From assembly GCA_016763955.1 (NCBI GenBank), contig JAESSU010000102.1, forward strand, positions 1 through 5,573: a stretch of DNA of 5,573 nucleotides, in the 5' to 3' direction. The DNA is from Phycisphaeraceae bacterium (GTDB lineage Bacteria > Planctomycetota > Phycisphaerae > Phycisphaerales > Phycisphaeraceae). The position numbers and the translations under genes were made by a program. How positions within the stretch are numbered: position 1 is the stretch's first letter; each line of letters starts with the position of its first letter. Below, piece by piece: positions 1 to 5,573 of the stretch. The notes below the pieces were generated by a model that did no database searches, was not told where the DNA came from, and was given only the letters and a program-made list of their open reading frames with translations.

Positions 1-345
1 CGGACAACGAAAAATTGCTTTACTGTCGTTGAGATAAGGTAAGAGTACCCAGTCCCAAGGCCCGTCTCTGCCGTCAGCATACGAACCGCCGGAGTAGCCT
101 TGAAGTAACCTTGGAAGCGTATCTTTATAATCCGCTGCATATGCATGAAAGGTCAACCCCATCTGTTTTTCATTGTTCATGCAGGCCATCTGTTTGGAGC
201 TTTCGCGTGCCTTGGCCAATGCAGGAAGCAGAATAGAAATCAACAGCGAGATAATGCTGATGACCACTAATAGCTCAATAAGGGTGAACCCCATCGTGCT
301 CTGTTGATGACGACACAATCTTTGTACTTTATTATTGGGCAACAT
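1..345 (-). CDS. Prepilin-like protein with N-terminal cleavage/methylation domain (partial, C-terminus outside window)
   Basis: The frame is open from an ATG at 345 to the left edge (115 codons), so only the N-terminal part is present. Residues 1-19 form a short leader with Lys, Arg and His that ends in Gly19. Then comes FTLIELLVVISIISLLISILLPALAKARE: the prepilin peptidase site lies between Gly19 and Phe20, Glu24 is the conserved Glu at mature position 5, and residues 20-42 are the hydrophobic helix. The sequence after the helix (CMNNEKQMGLTFHAYAADYKDTLP, then WDWVLLPYL and FRCP) matches the large planctomycete/Lentisphaerae group of pseudopilin-like proteins often annotated as DUF1559 or H-X9-DG proteins; the diagnostic C-terminus is not visible. 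Such proteins are expected to be inner-membrane-anchored and secreted or surface exposed; their exact role is poorly known. The start is well supported by GGAGG five bases upstream. The gene follows a sugar-type regulator by 91 bases and is probably its target. Confidence 0.9.
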   Translation of the reverse strand, partial: MLPNNKVQRLCRHQQSTMGFTLIELLVVISIISLLISILLPALAKARESSKQMACMNNEKQMGLTFHAYAADYKDTLPRLLQGYSGGSYADGRDGPWDWVLLPYLNDSKAIFRCP

Positions 346-3300
346 GATAACCTCCAGTATTCAATATGGTCCAAGACAATACTATCGTTAATTAAACGAT
401 CCTTACGCGGTGTGTCCGAATCAATAAACAGAACAACTAATGTTGGCAAGGCCTCACGCTATCGCGTTCATACAAACGGGGCTTGAGTTTTATTTTCTGA
501 GCCGTCTGTGTCTGCTGACCCTTAAGAAGCTCGAGCAATCGCATCGCAGCACAACGCCCTATTTCATGTTCAGGTTGACTCAGTGCGGTCAGTGCAGGTG
601 TCATCGCAGCAAACATATGTAAATCATTAATCGCAAACACTGACACATCATCAGGAACTTTGCGACCGGACATTTGCACGCCGCGCAGAGTCCCTAGCGA
701 CATATAATCATTCATACCCACAATCGCAGTGAGGTCCGGGTACTGTCCGAGCAGTCGCAGTGTCGCCCGCTCGCCGTTGGCCCAAGGTTGCACAGGGTCT
801 AAGTCAGTGGCATCGGTGACATAACGAGGCAATTTATCAAAGCGCATCCCGTAACCCGCTAGCGCTTCAGAAATACCGCTGCGCATCTGCTGATAGTTCG
901 CCGAGTCAGCAGAAAGATCAATGAGGCCAATCCGTCGGTGTCCGCGATCCAATAGATACCGCATCGCTTCAAGACCCATCGCATGAGAGTCAGTGGTCAC
1001 CGAGTCGACTTCAAGTCCATCAAACGCCGTATCCACCAACACAAACGGCACGCCACGTTGCTTAAGCGTCTTAAGCACAGGCAAAAAGTCCGACACCGGT
1101 GGCGGGTAAATAATCGCACCACTAACCATCGCCGAATCAAGCTGATCGATGTACCGAGCTTCATTTTGAAAATCAAAATTCGCGTCATGCAAAAGAATCC
1201 GCGGAGCATCCAACTGCAAACCTTCTTTGATCCCTGTGAGAATTTCACCGGTCGCTTCATTGATCGTAGGCACCACTAACGCAATCGCCTGCTGCTCAAG
1301 TTCACGTTGAGCGACGTAAACACCGCTGCCCTGCTCAGCCCGAAGATACCCCTGAGCTGTGAGTGTGTTGATGGCTTGCTTGACGACACCAAGACTCATG
1401 CCATATGTAGAGACGAACTGACGCATACTCGGAAGCTTGACACCGGGCTTAAGCCGGCGACTCTGGATACCGGCACGCAATTGGCGCTGGAGCTGCTGCA
1501 CCAAAGGCTCGCTCTGAGCCGGGTCAATCTGAATGTCCATTATCGCTTGGGCCATGACTTAAAAAAACTCCTGTCTTCACAGGAATAGTAGCACAGCAAA
1601 CAACTGTGTCAACACACTTTGCGATTGTTTCTATTTTCCGCCTGTAACAGCATGTGAATTATACATTTACTTGCAAACAATTTTTAACCCAGAGTCTCAA
1701 TCTGTCTGTAAAAATTGCTTAAGCGTGCTCGCCAGCCCTGCATCTGCTTCTCTTTGCATCATGCCCAGTGAGAAGAAAACTTCGAGCATAGCGGCTCCTT
1801 GGAAGTTTTTTAATTCGTGGCCTAACGCTTCCCAGGGGATCGTGCCATGGCCGGGAATCAGGTGTGAGTCGAAACGTTTGTTGTTGACACTCACGTGCAT
1901 GTAGTCGATGACATCTACACATTGTTTAAAATGGTCAACAACATCACAGGTCATGTGAGCGTGGCCGGTGTCAAAACACATTTTTAGATGTGGGCTGTTG
2001 ACCTTCCGAATCATCTCCGCCAAAGCAGCCGGATCGGTTCCGGCATAATAAATGCCTGGAAGATTTTCGATCAGATAGGTGACGCCCAATTCCTGTCCCA
2101 TCTCTGCTAACTCATGGAGCGATTGCGTCAACGGTGCAAGGCGTTGTTGTTGGACTTGATAGGAAACAATTTTGCCATCGGCTGAAGGGGCGCCAGGATG
2201 AACCACAATTTTGGGCCCGCCAAGTTTCAACGCAGTCTCAGCTTCTTGACGGTAAACGGCGATGGACTTTTTTCGGAAAGCTTCATCCGTCGAGGAGGGA
2301 TCATAGTTACTGCCAAAGGCACCATGAATCGAGTCATATCTCATGCAAAGGTCATCACCGACGCGCAAGACTTCTTCGAGCTTTGGCGGGTTGGCTTCGT
2401 TACGATAGTACTGCAGCGCGACGCAACCTAAGTCCTTGTACACAGCAAGCAAAGACGGCGGGTCGAAGTCTGAAAATCCAAAAGAAGCAATCGTAGCAAG
2501 GTAAGCCATTGTGATTAATATTGTAGCCGCAGTCGCACCTGTTTGTCGCATTGAATTCGCGTAAACACAGACAAGATCACAAGTACCCTAACTCCTTTAA
2601 TCAAAATACCGACCCCAAAGAACCTTTAATCGCTGTACTTGGGCGGGGTCTAAATGTTCTTTGTTAGACCAGATGCCCAGCTTTAATGCATCGTGTGCGG
2701 GGCTTGGTGTTTTAAGTAGCAAGCTCACATCTTCCAAGGCTGCTTTGATCAAAGCGATGCCTGCATCACTGGCTTTTTTGAGGTTACCAATGATCTCAGA
2801 AAGCAGGTCCATTTGCGTGACGTTGGGATCATGCTCACGCCAACAATCATAATCGGTGGGCAAGCCAATCAGTGCGTAAGCAAGCTCTGCTTCTCGTGCG
2901 AGCTTCGCTTCGGGCATGCAGGTCATGCCAATTAAATCACCACCCCAAGCGCGGTGCATATTGGATTCTGCTTTAGTGGTAAAGCTCGGGCCTTCCATGA
3001 CAACATACGTCCCCGATTCATGGACGGTATGGCTAGCGAGTTTGGTTTTGGCAGTCTGCAATAACCACTGACGCATCACCGGGCAAAAAGGCTCCGCAAG
3101 CTCCAAATGCACCGCAGCACAATCATAAAACGTGTTAGCCCGCCGGTAGGTTTTATCGATGACTTGATCCACAATCACCAGATCACCGGGCGCAATATTT
3201 TCACGCAGTGAACCTGTCGCACCACTAGCGACGATGTGTGTGACCCCCAGTTCCTTGAGCGCAAAAATGTTTGCACGATAAGGAACCTCACTGGGATTTA

Positions 3301-5573
3301 GTGTGTGGCCAATGCCATGTCGCTGGAGAATGCAGATGTCCACGCCTTGCCATTGCGTCTGCACAATTGGAGAAGAAGGTTTACCAAAAGGTGTGTCCGG
3401 ATGAACGGTTTTCCCTTGTTCACCACCGATTGCATCGCCTAGTCCTGATCCGCCGATCACGCCAATTTTGATGTGCTGTATCATGGTTAAGCATGATACG
3501 ACACAAGATGACATCGTGGAAATCCCATGCCTAGCAGAGCCTTGACAGTGGGCTTACCTCCGCCAACTTGCGGGGGGCTTGTGAAACGAATTTAAAAACA
3601 AAAAACTTGACTTGAAACTTCCGGGGGAGGGGGCTTAACCGATGTATTTCGTAAAGTGGCTTTCCTGGATTTCGCTCACAACTTCCAACACATCGTGGAG
3701 CACACGAGCTGGAGATTGAACCGCATCCACTAGATGAATCAGATTGTCTGGATAATGAGCTAACACAGGCTTGGTTTCTGCTTCGTAAACTTTCCAACGA
3801 TTACGGATGACATTTTCATCAGCATCATCGAAACGATTCTCCTTCACCGCACGGCGGCGAAGACGATCAATCATCGCTTCTTCGTCTTTACAAACCAGAT
3901 GAATCACTGCATAAATATCGACAAGCTCTTCTAACATATGTGCCTGTTCAACTGTCCGGGGAATGCCATCAAGCACCAACAAGTCACTATTAGGTTTAAA
4001 TTCATGGGTCGCCACACGACTTTGAATAGCCTGGGACCACATCCGTACCGTCACATCGTCGGGCACCAGTTCGCCGCGTGATGAATATTCATAAAAAATC
4101 TTGCCCAATTCAGAATGGACATCAAGATTACGAAAGACATCGCCGCAAGCACAATGGAAGTAACCGGGTATGCTACCTAGGATTTTACCCTGTGTCCCTT
4201 TACCAACTCCGGGGGCACCCAACAAAAGTACGGTTTTAAAACGGTGTGGCATGATCAAATGACCTGAAGAAAAATGAAGTGACCGGGTGTACGCCAATTC
4301 CACAGAGTACGGCCCGTTATTGTTTATAAGTTAAACACAGTAGCCCAAAGTCATCCTTGTTTTGGGTCAACGTGCGTTATACATCACTAAGGCTGGCGGA
4401 TTGAACTTGAGGCGAGGTTTCATCAAGCACTTCGGGATCCCGACGTGCTAGAGATTTCATATCAATATGGCCCGTGCCCCGAATTGAAGTATTCACCGAT
4501 GAGCGAACCCAATCAAGACTGCCTGATTTCCATTCATAAGCAAAGCCTACAATGATGATGGCAAGAAAAGGTGCCCCCACAAGCAATGCGGGAATCGGGA
4601 ACTGGCGATAAACCACAGCCCAAGGATACGTCAACGCAACTTCCACATCAAAGACCAGATAGAACAACGCAACGATATAAAATCGCAGGTCAAACTGAAC
4701 CCAGCTTGTCCCAATCGTCGGCTCACCACATTCGTAGATCGCCTTTTTCTCACGGTTGGGCATGTCCGGTCGAATGAGCTTGCCCACCATCAGGTTGACA
4801 AAAACAAAGCCCAAACCAAAGCCAGCAAAAAGTGTAATAGATAGTAGCTGTTGCATCGTAAAACGCGTTCCCTGTCATAGTGATCAGCTGTTGTGTCTCA
4901 AACAAATTAACCCGTCACTTAAACGAGGATATCTTAACTCCCAAACCCCAGACGGACAACCGCAACAGGTAAAATTACGAAACTATACCCATCGGGTATG
5001 ATTTTGACCGCGTCGCAAACGCTTATGAGGCCTAAAATAAATGGCCGCGTACAAAAGCGTTCGGACAAGTTCATTGACGACTGGTATATAAATTGTTACT
5101 CGCCAGCCTTGCGTTTGAACATTTTTCGCAATGCCATCGCCCCGAGCTTGGGGAAGGCCGTCGCCATCGCTATTCCAAACCGCGTGGGCAAGTGCGGCCA
5201 GACTTCCGGGCAGGGTTTGGCCATGCACTTAAGGATCTGTTTGGCCACATGTTCAGGCTGCTGCATCAAGCTATCAGGCGTATTAAGTCCGACATCTGCT
5301 TTACCTGCTTTGACAGCAACCTGATTGAAAAATTCGGTATACGTGCCAATGGGATGAACCGATGAAACGTTGATCTTCGTTTCACAGAGTTCTGCTCGCA
5401 GTGCGCCCGCTAGTGAGTCTTGTGCCGCTTTAGTCGCTGCGTAATAGCCATACATCGGCAAGCTGATCTCTGAACAGGCGCTTGAGCAGATGAGAATATG
5501 ACCACTGCCTTGTTTTTTCATGATGGGCAAGGCTTCTTTGACACAGCGAACCGTGCCATAGAAATTGGTTTCA

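Overview
The window looks like a piece of a planctomycete-type chromosome, probably Phycisphaerae-like. This rests on the style of the genes, not on any marker: a prepilin-like protein with a GFTLIELL start and an ILLPALAKARE continuation, a GntR/LacI hybrid sugar regulator directly upstream of it, a short-LID nucleoside monophosphate kinase, a lone nuoA, and weak or absent Shine-Dalgarno sites at most genes. All seven protein genes lie on the minus strand, so transcription runs from right to left. Base composition is moderate and even. I see no tRNA, rRNA, insertion sequence, CRISPR array or phage gene.

Reading in the direction of transcription (high to low coordinates): (1) the C-terminal two thirds of a short-chain dehydrogenase/reductase, cut by the right edge; (2) a 240-base spacer with two stem-loops and a candidate promoter; (3) nuoA, encoding the small membrane subunit A of respiratory complex I, with no other nuo gene in view; (4) an adenylate kinase-type gene; (5) an S-methyl-5'-thioadenosine phosphorylase gene (mtnP); (6) a TIM-barrel sugar phosphate isomerase/epimerase-like gene; (7) a compact spacer holding an intrinsic-terminator-like hairpin that overlaps a good sigma70-type promoter; (8) a regulator with a GntR DNA-binding domain and a LacI-type sugar-sensing domain; (9) a 91-base spacer with a near-ideal operator-like inverted repeat; (10) the start of a prepilin-like secreted or surface protein, cut by the left edge.

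The right part (nuoA, adk, mtnP, isomerase) is housekeeping: respiration, adenine nucleotide balance and methylthioadenosine salvage. The left part (regulator plus prepilin-like protein) looks like an accessory module that responds to a carbohydrate. The terminator/promoter overlap near 1561-1612 is the natural boundary between them. I found no clear undescribed system. The points most worth checking are the regulator-operator-prepilin module, the dual-use terminator/ribosome-site hairpin, the TIM-barrel gene next to mtnP, and the tandem stem-loops between the dehydrogenase gene and nuoA.
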